A stretch of 64,000 nucleotides of DNA, taken from positions 4,248,501 to 4,312,500 of the forward strand of contig OY744520.1 of NCBI GenBank assembly GCA_963556195.1, written 5' to 3'. Each line of letters opens with the position of its first letter. Within the stretch, counting starts at the first letter, position 1. A program made the position numbers and the translations under genes. Shown in pieces: positions 23,371 to 35,007 of this stretch. This stretch comes from Sepiola atlantica (taxonomy: Eukaryota; Mollusca; Cephalopoda; Sepiida; Sepiolidae). The notes under the pieces were generated by a model that saw only the letters and a list, made by a program, of their open reading frames with translations, made no database searches and was not told where the DNA came from.

Positions 23371-23797
23371 AAAAAGGGAGATTGAATAATACAATTAAAC
23401 TGCAAAGAATAAATGAACAAAATAGGCAAAGTAGTTGTTTATTAGAAGTCTCAAAATAGATCTAATTTGTGAGACAAGTATTTTTGCCTACGGAGTGATG
23501 GTTTTCGCATTGTAACACTAACTGCTTCCCACACCTAGAGATGGTGTTTGGAACAGGCCGTGTGTACAATGCGAAAACATCCATCGGAGTACGCCTCACC
23601 GCACTTTTTATTTTCATGCAGGTGCTGTCCAATAGGTGTGGGAGGCAGTTAGTGTTATAATGCGAACACCATCGCTTCGTAGGCAGAAAAAGTTGTCTCA
23701 CGAATTAGATCTATTTAGAGACTTCTAAAAAAATAATAATTTGCCTATTATGTTCATTTATTCTTTGCAGTTAAATGGCTTGATTCAATCTCGCTTC
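23371..23797. repeat. Modular inverted repeat, arms about 165 bp
   Basis: The left arm 23371-23536 matches the reverse complement of 23634-23797 with scattered mismatches and small gaps. A third inverted piece lies in the spacer: 23561-23590 is the reverse complement of about 23497-23517 (GGTTTTCGCATTGT). The element is non-coding in both strands (the 79-aa minus frame has no motif). It looks like a MITE or fold-back element whose terminal module has been copied into the loop. Confidence 0.8.
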
Positions 23798-24067
23798 TTT
23801 TTTTTTTCCTCCCCACGTTATTCTTTCCTCCGTTTTTAAACGATATTTGCCGACGTTTTCTCTGGACAATGCGTCGGCCGAAAGGTACCTAGGGACTTAT
23901 CTTTTATTCTGTCAATTTTAGTCGATCCTTTTATTTGTTTTAATCGACGATTTAATATTATTTAATACATCCTTTTTTTTCTTGTAATAGTGCCTCGTTC
24001 GCTATGACTCCGTTTATTATATTTAAAACCATTATAAAATGTTGTACCACAAAGAAAAATTTGTTCA
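23798..24067. other. Unrecognised DNA
   Basis: A short CG-containing patch near 23,850-23,890; no gene recognised. Confidence 0.5.
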
Positions 24068-24239
24068 TATATATATATATATGTATATATGTATATATAT
24101 AAATATATATATATGTGTGTGTATATATATATGTATACACATATATATATATATATATATATATGTATACACATATATATATATGTATACACATATATAT
24201 ATATTTGTATACATATATATATATATGTGTATACACATA

Positions 24240-24275
<36 letters not shown>
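24068..24275. repeat. (TA)n microsatellite with GTATACACA units
   Basis: Composite array in which TA runs are separated by regular ATGTATACACAT units, giving a higher-order repeat of about 20-30 bp. Four overlapping frames are artefacts. Confidence 0.95.
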
Positions 24276-24278
<3 letters not shown>

Positions 24279-24409
24279 TTAATTGGTATCTAGATTTGTT
24301 ATTTAATGAAGATGTTTTTAATTTAACCTACAATAACAAACACTAATTGCAATACAAAGCTATATTCCAAAAGTTGTTTTCCTCTTGCATTGGATAAAGA
24401 AAGTGTTAA

Positions 24410-25306
24410 TCTAATATATAAAGTAGAGACGATTTTTTCCCCTGTACCTTTTTGGAGTATAGGAAAATAACCACGTGCATCACAGGTCACAAAACTCACC
24501 ACTATACGACACTTAATCACTCGAGCGTGTTTTAGTAAATGTGTTATTATTGTTTCTATCTCACACTTGATATTACATTTGGCCCACCATCAACGTATTC
24601 CCGAAAACACAACTCAATATAGGTGGTAGCAAACTTTTCCTTCCCTAACAATTCCCTATCACTCTAGTTATCGACACCAGGAACTAATAAACAAAGTGGT
24701 ATCTTCACAAAAGACTCCATTCTTATTTATTATTTGCCTGGTATTAATTTACAACATAATATAAAGCAATACGTAAATACTTAATGAACGCTCCCGTTAA
24801 CTCCGATAGTTTTCCGCGAATATCAGATTACGTTATTTCTAATTCTACCTATGACTTCTACATTCACATTCATTCTGGAATTAAGCGAATGAAATTAACA
24901 AACACAGTTCCTGCCACATTTATTCATTCAATATGGCGGCTTCAATTTTTTGATCGAATCGACATCCTATTTAATTCTATAAGCGCCAAGATACTGGTAG
25001 ACCTCGATACATTTACATTTTCAAAATCATACACCTTTAACACGCATACTATAGAAAACTTGCCAAAATCCAGTTATTTTCATCAACTACAAATGACCTA
25101 AACCGTGTCATTGCGTAATCTTAACATAACACGCATGCCTATAACCAAGCTTAGCTTAATTGACCTATTTTCACATGTATTTTTGACTCAGAACCGTGGC
25201 GCAGAAGAGGGGGGGGGAATAACAATACGTCGTTTCTTTTTTATTCAACGTCATGCAATAGGTAGTACTTTCTCCCGTGCAACGCCGGGCGACGGGTTCC
25301 GCTAGT
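24410..25306 (+). mobile_element. Helitron-like non-autonomous element (candidate)
   Basis: The 3' end reads CCCGT (25274-25278), a GC-rich loop, ACGGG (25292-25296), then TTCCG and CTAG before a T (25302-25306). This is the hairpin-plus-CTRR terminus expected of Helitrons, which lack terminal repeats and insert between A and T. A plausible 5' end, TCTAATATATAAAG with A before it, starts at 24410. Between them are two small plus-strand frames (105 aa at 24784-25101; 66 aa at 25105-25305) without recognised motifs. No Rep or helicase is present, so it would rely on another element. The 3' end is better supported than the 5' end. Confidence 0.5.
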
Positions 25307-27954
25307 TAAATATATTTCCCAATACAGGTGTCACTTAAGGGGGCAGTAGTCAATTAGAAGCGAATCAGTATAAATCGTAATAAGAGGTATTTAAATAACT
25401 TCAAGCGAATGTCTACGCTCTCGTTTTTTTAAAGTTTTCTACGCATTGATACTTTACTTTATTAGACAACATATTTATTTCACATACAAATACGGTGCAG
25501 TTAATTATAATTCAACGACAAATCACCCCATGAAATAATCCTCGATCTTGTCTAAAAATGAATAAAGTTAACAAACTATGACAGTAAATCTTTTGAAGTT
25601 TTCATTCTTTTTTCTAACAAAAGAAATGTCGAGATCATTATAGTTGACAATGATCGTATCTGGCAATGCTGATAAAACCATAATATGAGTGGTAATTGTG
25701 TTACTTTTTTTCGTCTTTACCATCTTTGAATATCAGAAAAAAATTGAGTTTTGTCGTTTTATATAATTTCATACAAGTGCGTAGTGCGTTGTAAAATAAA
25801 TATGGGCTTAATTAGGACACGTCGAGATGTTTTTTTTCAAAACGATCGAAACCTATTCAACCGGGAGTAATTCAATAACCAGATGTTGCTAATTATATTA
25901 ATCACAAGCAGGGATCAGAATAATGAATTATTTTTAACTGATTGAGCATAATTTTGAACACATCATTTGTGCAAAGCGCTTACAGATGATGCACCGTCAT
26001 CGAACCGAAGGCATTTCTGAAAACTCAATGTAAAGTTGAAGATTATACACAACCATTCATTAAGGTTGTATAGTTTGCATTTTCTCTATGATGGCTTTCT
26101 AAAAGCCAGGTTAGTTATAGTAGATGTCGTCTATGTGAACACCTACGAGAAAAGTATTTGGTGAAGATATAGAGACCTGTACGTACGTGTACTAAAGTTA
26201 GAACAATAAACTTGAAATTATCATGACGCATTCATTACGTTAACACGGAAATTAATGCTATATATAATGTGTTCAAAAGTGTCTCTGCAGTTCGATTAGT
26301 CGATCTGTTTTTCCTGCTGGAGTTGTAAGTAACATTTTCATCTCTAAATTCACAAATCTTATATATCTCTTTTTGAACATTTATATATTGGAAATTATGT
26401 GTTCTTTGACTTTGATAACGATGCCTCTTAAAACTCTCACTTAAGCATTGTATAGTGACACTTTTATTGTGAAACTACTATTCAAATTCAGTGACATCGT
26501 GTTCTTACAGATCTTCTAAAAACAGAAATATGTTTTAAAAATAGTGATGTTCTTTCTTCTATCACAACTGGTTAATATTTTTTAAAGAATAATGATGAAA
26601 GTATGTCATGCTTTGACATTGCTATATGTGCAGTGCGATTTCTAAATGTTAAGGTCGTTGTGCAACACTATACCACTTTTGTGTTACCCAGAGAATTAGA
26701 CATTCTGCACAGAAGAAAGTTCGTCTCCTCCGAGGTCTACACGTCACTCCGGAAGTCTTCAATTTCATACATTTTTTAAACAAAACAATTGAGAAGTTGT
26801 TATAAAACTGGTCCCTTGTGAGCTTTTGAATATTTATAAAATATAATTTAGCTTAGAATCTTTGGTACGAGTTAGCCACATGGAGCATAAGTGCGTATTC
26901 GCGAATTTGATTAGATAATTGAATAGAGATTAATTTAGGCCAGTTCTTATTCTGTATATGCATTGAGCACAAACTGTCAATGTCTCTATTTTCCTTTCCT
27001 TATGGCATATTTAGTCCAACTTTATTTCTCTTATTTTTACCTCACAAGACGGTCACCACATTTTATTCCTCGAACGAGTCTTATTTTTTCTTTTACTTGA
27101 AGATTATTATACATATTATTAAATTTCAAGGCTATATTTATTCATAATATCAATTTGAAACATTCATCTGCAAGGTAAACGCACAGCCTCAGTATAATAT
27201 ATATTTATTTTTTGGGAACATTTCATGTCATTAGTATGTATATCTTATATCCAATAATTTACTATACGATTAATATTAGTTAATATATTATTCCAACTAA
27301 AAATAAATAAATCAACTAAATATGTTTACCTCTGAAATACTCAATAAATAAAGATATATACGCTATTTTTATAAAATAATAGCAACACCACCAGATTATG
27401 TTGTGGCTTGATTACTTTCAAAATGTGTTTTAAAAATATGTCTATGATAAAAGCAAGTAAGAAAGGGGAATAACTCTTACAGTTTTAATAAGTATTATTC
27501 CGTGTAGCTGTTTTTTTTTTAAGTAAGAAGTTTAAAATGTTCATGTATTAATACAGTGCTGGACTTTATTAAACATATTTTCTAAATGTGTAACAAAATA
27601 CGTTAGTCTTCAAGAAATGATATAGTACAGCAATAGCACATACAAATTGGCTAGTTTTAATAAATGTTTCATGTCTTAACTTAAATGATATTAACGTTAA
27701 ACTTTTCAAATCCGGTTGACGTAATTGTATATAATAGATAGAATAGAAGACTACATAGTCGGTACTTTGTAAGATCGGGACCCGCGCTAAAAGTTCTCCG
27801 ACGTCGGTGCTTTCCGGCGTTTAACGTAAAACACCGGAAAAGACCTGAGGCGGTTAGTCAATAAAACTGAGATAAAATTAATAACTGATTTAAATGTATA
27901 AGCAAACGACATCTAAACTTGATAATTGAATTTTGTAAATCTGCAAACGAGCCT
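25307..27954. other. Unrecognised AT-rich DNA
   Basis: About 2.6 kb without a usable open frame. One small hairpin occurs at 27807-27841 (CTTTCCGG against CCGGAAAAG) inside a short GC-rich patch starting at about 27,776. No other structure seen. Confidence 0.55.
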
Positions 27955-28290
27955 GCCCAAATCCTAATTCCTAAAACTTCCCTAACCAAAACCCTGCCCT
28001 TACCCTTATTGCTTACTCTGCCCAAACCAAAACGCTAACCTAACCAAAAGTATTAACAGTTACAAAACCCTAACCCTTATTTAACCCTAATTCCTCACAC
28101 TGCTCTAACCATTACACTTACTCTTACCTAACACTAATTCCTAACCCTGCCCAAACCCTAACCTCGCCTTAACCCTAATTCCTAACCATGACCAAACCCT
28201 AAGCCTAATTCCTAACCATGCCCAAACCCTAACACCGCCCAAACCCTAACGTAACCCAACCCTAACTCTTAACACTGCTCCAATCCCAAC
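27955..28290. repeat. Degenerate telomere-like (CCCTAA) tract
   Basis: About 330 bp dominated by CCCTAA, ACCCTAA, CCTAATTCCTAA and CCCAAACCCTAA variants. TTAGGG is the usual animal telomere unit. The internal position and divergence point to an old interstitial insertion or a simple repeat derived from it. Confidence 0.7.
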
Positions 28291-28562
28291 CCCAACGAAA
28301 GCAACAATAATAATCAGTAAAAACAAAAACGAAAATAAATCATTTTCGTAATTTAAAAAAAAAAACACTTACATGATAAAGTTGTATAATTGAAACATTT
28401 GTTGGAATCAGTTATTTCTTTGTAAAAAATAAATATTTATGTTATACATTTTTTTATTATAATGTTTTGCTTGTGTTCTATCCACATGTAAATCCTGCCT
28501 TGTGTGTGCTTGTTAGGACGCAGGTAAGTCAACGGATCTTTCATTCGGCAGATTGTGTATAT
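28291..28562. other. Unrecognised DNA
   Basis: A-rich sequence without gene content. Confidence 0.5.
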
Positions 28563-28594
28563 GCCTGTCCGTCTGTCTGTCTGTCTGTCTGTCT
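28563..28594. repeat. (GTCT)n microsatellite
   Basis: About seven GTCT tetranucleotide units. Confidence 0.9.
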
Positions 28595-28694
28595 GAAAAC
28601 AAAACAATACTATTGAAAAAGTATGTACTTATTATAAAATAGTACAGTATATACTATTTCAGACTAATGTACTATCTTTAAATGCTCAATTGAG

Positions 28695-29238
28695 TGGCAT
28701 AGTGTAGTAGTATCTTCTCTGTTGTAATGATATCATCCTCCCAGGCATTACGTTCTCCTTTTTTGAGAGGTGTGGAGGTAGTGTAGTATATGTTCTGTTG
28801 TCATAGTAGCATCATGCCAGGCATTACGTCTTGCTGTTTGAGAGATGTGTCGGTAGTGCAGTATATTCCCTGTTGTCATGTTACCATCCTCCCAGCATTA
28901 CCTCCTCTTAATTTTAGAGGTGCGGAGGTAGTGTAGTATTTGTTATGTTGTCATGATACCATCCTCCTAGGTATTTCCTCCTCATTTTTTAATAGGTATA
29001 TATGCAGTGTAATATATGTTCTGTTGTCATGCTAGCATCCTCCTTATTTGAGAGATGTGGCAGTAGTGTAGTATATGTTCTGTTGTGATGATGCAATTCT
29101 CCCAGGCATTACCTCTTCTTTTTAAGAGATGTAGAGGTTGGTGTAGTATATGTTCTGTTGACATGACACCATCCTCGCAGGCATTACCTCCTCCTATTTC
29201 GAGAGGTGTGAAGGTAGTTTACTATATGTACTTATACT
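28695..29238 (+). repeat. 75-bp minisatellite, about 8 units
   Basis: The phrase GTGTAGTATATGTTCTGTTG recurs at about 28701, 28781, 28856, 28931, 29007, 29066, 29141 and, degraded, 29216, mostly 75 bp apart. Each unit continues with CATGATACCATCCTCCCAGG, a CATTACCTCCTC stretch and GAGAGGTGTGGAGG. One short frame inside (29085-29291) is not a gene. The array ends against a Tc1 transposase fragment. Confidence 0.92.
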
Positions 29239-29246
29239 TCCATTCA

Positions 29247-29434
29247 ATACGTTTGGGGGGGGGCTTACCAGTCAATTTTTCTTTTTCATAATTCTCACTG
29301 TTCTTTAGAAAGTTGCAAATCACAGTTTTACTGCGATTTACCTTACCTGCGATCGCCCGCTGTGACAAATTTTAATTATGGAAATCTAGAATTCGAGCAC
29401 GCTCAACTTCGGTAAGTTTGCTTGCTTTAGGCAT
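29247..29434 (-). pseudogene. Tc1/mariner transposase N-terminal fragment
   Basis: On the minus strand from ATG at 29434 the frame reads MPKASKLTEVERARILDFH, a stop, then NLSQRAIAGKVNRSKTVICN and FLKNSENYEKEKLTGKPPPK. This is the N-terminal paired-like helix-turn-helix of Tc1-type transposases (usually ...ERGQI..L...GLSQR.IA..L.RS..VV..FL). That domain binds the terminal inverted repeats. The catalytic DDE domain is missing: the fragment stops at a G-run beside the 75-bp minisatellite, and it has a stop codon. Upstream sequence to about 29,600 may be the element's terminal region (it includes CATAACTTTTTAGATTGTAA). Confidence 0.82.
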
Positions 29435-30445
<1,011 letters not shown>

Positions 30446-30498
<53 letters not shown>

Positions 30499-30541
30499 CC
30501 ACATATATATATATATATATATATATATACATGCATATATG
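30446..30541. repeat. (TA)n microsatellite with ACACACACCC insert
   Basis: Two TA runs separated by a short CA-rich piece. Confidence 0.95.
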
Positions 30542-30635
30542 TTATTATATGTGAAAAAGGCAAAATTAAAGCATATCCTGTCTCTTCGTCAATCTATTTT
30601 ATAATATAGCGTGTATGATATCCTTATATACATAT

Positions 30636-30676
<41 letters not shown>
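30636..30676. repeat. (GA)n microsatellite
   Basis: About 20 GA units. The region 30,590-30,800 also has a short (GT)n and a G-run near 30,760. Confidence 0.92.
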
Positions 30677-30680
<4 letters not shown>

Positions 30681-30855
30681 TAGCAAGTGAGAGAGAGTAC
30701 GAATGGATGACCCAGAAATAAGATACTATTAACTCATACGATGTGACTATTAGTGTGTGTGTGGGGGGGGTGTAAAGGAGTAACGCTACCAACATTTGTA
30801 AAAAGATTTTTTCAACGTTTATTTATTATTTTGTTATTTTATCATTTTATACTTT

Positions 30856-30898
30856 CATGTAACGCGTTTCAAGCGGTAGTCCGCTCTCATCAGATATG
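30856..30898 (-). ncRNA. Type I hammerhead-ribozyme-like motif
   Basis: Minus-strand reading: helix I CATAT (30898-30894) against ACATG (30860-30856), four of five pairs. Core CTGATGA (30893-30887) matches consensus. Helix II GAGCGG/CCGCTT has loop ACTA. GAAA lies at 30870-30867. A self-complementary ACGCGT forms helix III, and the cleavage triplet is GTT. As at 22,422, the palindromic helix III without a loop suggests a dimeric form. The sequence downstream on the minus strand is A-rich and reaches a short (GT)n, like the 3' end of a retroelement. No coding remnant is attached. Confidence 0.6.
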
Positions 30899-31034
30899 TA
30901 AATCCATAGAAACGTCAAACAATAATACATTTCCTCAAATGAAATAACACTCTATCAAATCGAAACACATTTCTCCAAATGGATTTACATATACACTTTT
31001 CTCTTGTTGGAACTGCACTAATACTGCACTACCC

Positions 31035-31038
<4 letters not shown>
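30899..31038. other. Unrecognised DNA
   Basis: ATTTCCTCAAATG and ATTTCTCCAAATG at about 30,929 and 30,968 hint at a small local repeat; otherwise nothing. Confidence 0.4.

Positions 31039-31085
<47 letters not shown>
31039..31085. repeat. (TA)n microsatellite
   Basis: About 46 bp of pure TA. Confidence 0.95.
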
Positions 31086-31086
<1 letters not shown>

Positions 31087-31623
31087 TTCACTTTGAACGG
31101 AAATATATTTACATCTATGCATTTAATCGTTTTCGACCATGTCTTTGAACTTTATTCCCATTATTTTACATGTACTATTATTTAAGTATTCCATTTGCTC
31201 TTTATTTACGCTCTAGATTTGTTTTTGATAACAGCCATGAATGTTCCCTCAACGCGATTATAACCAGAATATCTCTCAACATTACAGAATGTGTTTTACT
31301 TTTCTTTTTAAAACACATACATAAATACAAACAAACAGTATTACTTGATTTAGTGTTTTGCACGCCTATGAAGAAATTGTATACCCACTTTAGGCCAGTT
31401 AAACAGTATGAAGGGGTGGTTTTAATATAAGGATTATTTCGATGTTCGAATTCTGACGTTGTTTTTCTGCATGTCTTTATATATGTGTTTTTTAGATAGC
31501 GTTTCGAATTTCGATACTGTTATTTATAGTATTGATTAAGGATATTGCCTTCTGATTTCCTTATAATCATTAGAATCGGTTGTACATTCCTTAACTCACC
31601 GAGATCAAATTTGAATTCAACAT

Positions 31624-31626
<3 letters not shown>
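31086..31626. other. Unrecognised AT-rich DNA
   Basis: An 86-aa frame (31170-31430) has no family motif; nothing else recognised. Confidence 0.5.
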
Positions 31627-31682
<56 letters not shown>

Positions 31683-31698
31683 CAAGAATATACGCACC

Positions 31699-31733
<35 letters not shown>

Positions 31734-31736
31734 CAA

Positions 31737-31794
<58 letters not shown>

Positions 31795-32018
31795 TAGTAC
31801 TTCATGTATCCACATAAAATATTATAAGGGGATATGATTTTTTTGTGTATCAGTTTTCAGTATTTACTTCAACAGTGCTCGATACGTAAGTAGAGCTAGG
31901 TAGTAAGCAATGAAAATATATATGGCAATCAAGCTACACAGAGGCTCCCGTGTTTCATCCCCGGGATGAAACACGGGAGCCTCTGTGTAGCTTGATTGCC
32001 ATATATATTTTCATTGTT

Positions 32019-32092
<74 letters not shown>

Positions 32093-32366
32093 CTATTTCA
32101 TGTATCCACATAAGATTTTAGAAGGAGATATACTTTTTTATGTATCAATTTTCGGTATTTACTTCAACACTGACCGGATCTTTGTTCGCAGTGAGCCCAA
32201 CGATTAGCTGAGAGAACAACACAGATTCTGATTGGTTAACTAGCTATCCGTGTATATTTAACACCCGGTAAAAATAACTCCATGCATTTTTGCCTGAAGA
32301 TTCCCCCGGGGATGAAACGTGGGAGCCTTTGTGTAGCTTAACTGTCATAAATATATTTTCGTAGCT

Positions 32367-32413
<47 letters not shown>
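31627..32413 (+). mobile_element. Tandem PLE-terminus-like units separated by (TA)n
   Basis: Three TA arrays (31627-31795, with a CA insert; 32022-32091; 32369-32413) bracket two related units. Each unit begins just after TA with TACTTCATGTATCCACATAA or its near copy. It continues with a shared GTATTTACTTCAACA, and ends with GATGAAAC(G/A)..GGGAGCC followed by GTGTAGCTT, a TGCCATA- or TGTCATAAATATATTTTC-type tail and TA. Unit 1 is partly replaced by a fold-back (31901-32023). Unit 2 keeps CTGAAGA, a TCCCC/GGGGA hairpin and GAAAC (32296-32318). I read these as terminal repeats of a non-coding PLE-like family; the diverged copy at 19,719 belongs with them. No protein motif remains, so the superfamily is inference. 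Confidence 0.55.
31901..32023. repeat. 61-bp inverted repeat, one-base axis
   Basis: 31908-31961 is the exact reverse complement of 31963-32016, and pairing extends to 31901/32023 with one mismatch. The axis is the single C at 31962. The sequence is the terminal part of the (TA)n-flanked family, so one element end is joined to its own mirror image. Confidence 0.93.
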
Positions 32414-32417
<4 letters not shown>

Positions 32418-32917
32418 GCATCAAGAATTTTAATGTATATATATATTTATATATAATAAATTAATTTTTAATTTTAAATTGCACGATTGTTGATTTTCAA
32501 AATATTTCAGTTTAATACATTATAAGCCGTGGTTCAAAGATGTTAATTTCCTTACTATTGTTCAAACAAAAAATGTATAACTGTAAACGTAGTAGATATT
32601 ATTCTACGTCTGGATTCAGATGTGCGAACCAGGTGGAGTTGCTTTCCTTGGCAGTAGTATTTGATCCACCTTTTGAAAGACAACTAGTGACTGTAAACAC
32701 CGTAGAATATTTAGCCTATCAAATGTTTTATATATACATTCTACAAACAATCATAAAGAGTGTTACTGTTCACACACAAATTAAAACATAACCGTGTTAT
32801 CGATTGCATAATCATCAAAAAACTAGTATAAATAACCTACACAATTTCTGGTTGAAGAAACTAACACAATTTAGTAGCTGATTCACCAGACTGATGAGGG
32901 GTTAAGATGCCACATTA
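32414..32917. other. Unrecognised DNA upstream of an R4-type LINE
   Basis: The plus-strand frame at 32540-32791 has no clear motif. It may be eroded 5' sequence of the LINE that becomes readable at 32,918. Confidence 0.4.
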
Positions 32918-34307
32918 GCCTCGTTAGTAAAAGGCGTGACAAACCGTTTACTGAAAATGAGTCGAACACTACGCTCTAGTAATTACACATCGATCTGCTG
33001 TCTCACTACGGCAAACGAGCTCTTCACTGGTCTGGTTGGAAATAGCATGCATAAACACTTATCATCCGAAGCATAATTTGAAAAAAAAACAGGCAGAGTG
33101 CAGTTTTTTGCACCAAAGACCAGTTGTTGATTAACAAGACTATTTCTGAGGATTGTAGTAAAAGGCAGAAAAAAATTAGCTTCGATTGTATTGATTATTA
33201 AAAAGTTATATTATAATGTGCTCTACCAGTAGCTTTTGTGGTGCTTTGAATTATATAAGTTTCATCTTATAATCCAGAAAACTATGGTTGTCTATATAAA
33301 GATATTGCAAAAAGCCATACCAATGGATCAATAAAAAACATGTTATGTCAAGATCCGAAGAGACATTATCCTAGGGGATAGCTTCTCTATTTTACTCTGT
33401 TGTCTGACGATAAGTAAGCTACTAAATAAATATTGGAGTTCCTACAGCTTATATCGAGGTCGTCAATCAAAAGTGTATACCACCTACTCTTTATGGATGA
33501 CATCGAACAGTATGCCAGCGGGGACATTTACTTAAGTCGTATTTTGTAGGTAGTACATACCTTTTACAAATATAGTAGAATAAACATTAGCCTGCACCAA
33601 TATGCCAATCTACCCATTAAGTTGGGAAATAGATCTATGCGGAAAACATACATTTTGATCAAGATACTGACATCGAAGACATAGACGAGCGGGAACAATA
33701 CTAATACTTTGTAATTGAAGTGAATAATCCAATTAAATATGAAAACATGTGAGAATTCAAGGAGTGTGTTTATAAAAAATCTATAAAACTCAGCTCAAAA
33801 ACTAAAACAAAGTAACTGCCATTAACCAATGAGCTATACCAGCGATAACAAACAGCTTTAAATGTATTGCCTGGCCACAAACAGAGTATTAATAGGATAG
33901 ATACTAAAACAAGAAAATGTTAATGCTACACAGATTAATGTACAGAAACCAGTGTCTATCAAGGCTGTATCTGCCGAAATGCGCAAGAGGTATGGGTCCT
34001 TCAGAATTTGGCCATAAACGTCGAGCCACTATTGTGAGCACTAGACAATATCTAATCTCCCAGAACCCGCATCTTGTTATAGTATTCAAGACCAAAAAAC
34101 AAGACTCAGTAAGATAACTTTCATCACTAAACTGGCTAAACCTTTTGTACAAGACTGTAACACAAATAAGACAGAAACACACAAAAGGCCGCCACAAAAA
34201 TAGTTTCAAAAAGCGGTCAGAAATACACCAAGCTGTCCCATTGCACAAAACTAACAGAATAGGCTTACAAACACCATGCCAAATATTTTATTGATGAACC
34301 TTACTTG

Positions 34308-34310
<3 letters not shown>

Positions 34311-34350
<40 letters not shown>
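34311..34350. repeat. (TA)n microsatellite inside the LINE relic
   Basis: TA array placed between the thumb and zinc-knuckle parts of the R4-type relic, so it arose or inserted after the LINE. Confidence 0.93.
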
Positions 34351-34353
<3 letters not shown>

Positions 34354-34755
34354 AAAGTTCTGTAGACTGGCTCAGAAGAGAACTGCTCTATTATGATCAG
34401 GAGAGGTTCACAGTGGCTGTTCACAGTCGTCGTTTAATCACCCATGCTTTAAAGAAGATGGGTTGTCTTAGCAACAAAAACAAGTGCATGGTCTGCAATA
34501 CGGAAGTAGAGAGTGTAAGCCATCTGATATCAAGTTGTAAGATTCTGCTACACAATGGATTGTGTAAATATATCAACTAAAATGAATATCCAGCGTAGCA
34601 GCATGTCCTGGAGATATACAGCAGAAATAAGTGTTAAAGATAAGACATAGATTATCCAACATGACTCTGAAATCTCTACAGCTACATACTAGTAAAAACA
34701 GGGCTTTTACACCTGACATAGTGATATGAGAAAAGAGGGGGGAGTAGCATCCTTA

Positions 34756-34791
34756 GTTTAAGTCAGCGTACCCAATTATGCTGACTTAAAC
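34756..34791. repeat. 12-bp hairpin
   Basis: GTTTAAGTCAGC pairs with GCTGACTTAAAC across a 12-base loop, within the endonuclease part of the LINE relic. Confidence 0.8.
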
Positions 34792-34897
34792 GGGGCTGAG
34801 ACGAATAAGATTACTTAATAGTCTTATGCACGACATGAAAAGAAACTTGTATCTTAGAAATATCTCCATCATTCCAGTAATAATAGACCCGGTGAAC

Positions 34898-35007
34898 GAG
34901 AGATCTTTTCAGGATTGTAACTGTCCCTTTAAAGGCAATTGTTATTATCTATCTTGATAATAACAATTGCCTTTAAAGGGACAGTTACAATCCTGAAAAG
35001 ATCTCTC
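34898..35007. repeat. Perfect 52-bp inverted repeat, 6-base loop
   Basis: 34898-34949 is exactly the reverse complement of 34956-35007. Read in the frame of the upstream LINE endonuclease end, the left arm gives NERSFQDCNCPFKGNC. Its CPFKGNC resembles the CPLKGNC block of the PLE endonuclease at 16.9 kb, although a chance match over seven residues is possible. The perfection implies recent formation. Confidence 0.93.

Larger units (their letters stand above)
32918..34895 (+). pseudogene. Old R4/Dong-type LINE relic (RT to endonuclease)
   Basis: The motifs run in family order but in shifting frames. SSNYTSICCLTT (about 32,978) matches NYRPITCLPT. KDQLLINKTISEDCSKRQKK (about 33,116) matches the block before motif A, followed by CIDY-stop-K where WIDYKKAFD is expected. 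DIILGDSFSILL (33,363) matches RGIFQGDSLSPLL. HLLFMDDIEQYA (33,481) is the catalytic YMDD box with F for Y. RLYLP (about 33,965) matches the thumb R.YLPR..GGRGL. CMVCNTEVESVSHLISSCKI (near 34,487-34,546) is the zinc knuckle. TPDIVI (about 34,710) is the start of the restriction-like endonuclease, and ISIIPVII (about 34,864) its end. Stops and frameshifts throughout make it dead. A (TA)n array (34311-34350) interrupts it before the knuckle. Confidence 0.8.

Noticed and set aside
28695..29238. CRISPR-like array
   Set aside because: Units are contiguous and diverged, without repeat-spacer alternation; a minisatellite in a eukaryotic genome.
32889..32925. CTGATGA at 32,891 as a further hammerhead
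   Set aside because: No GAAA at proper distance and no helix II or helix I partner.
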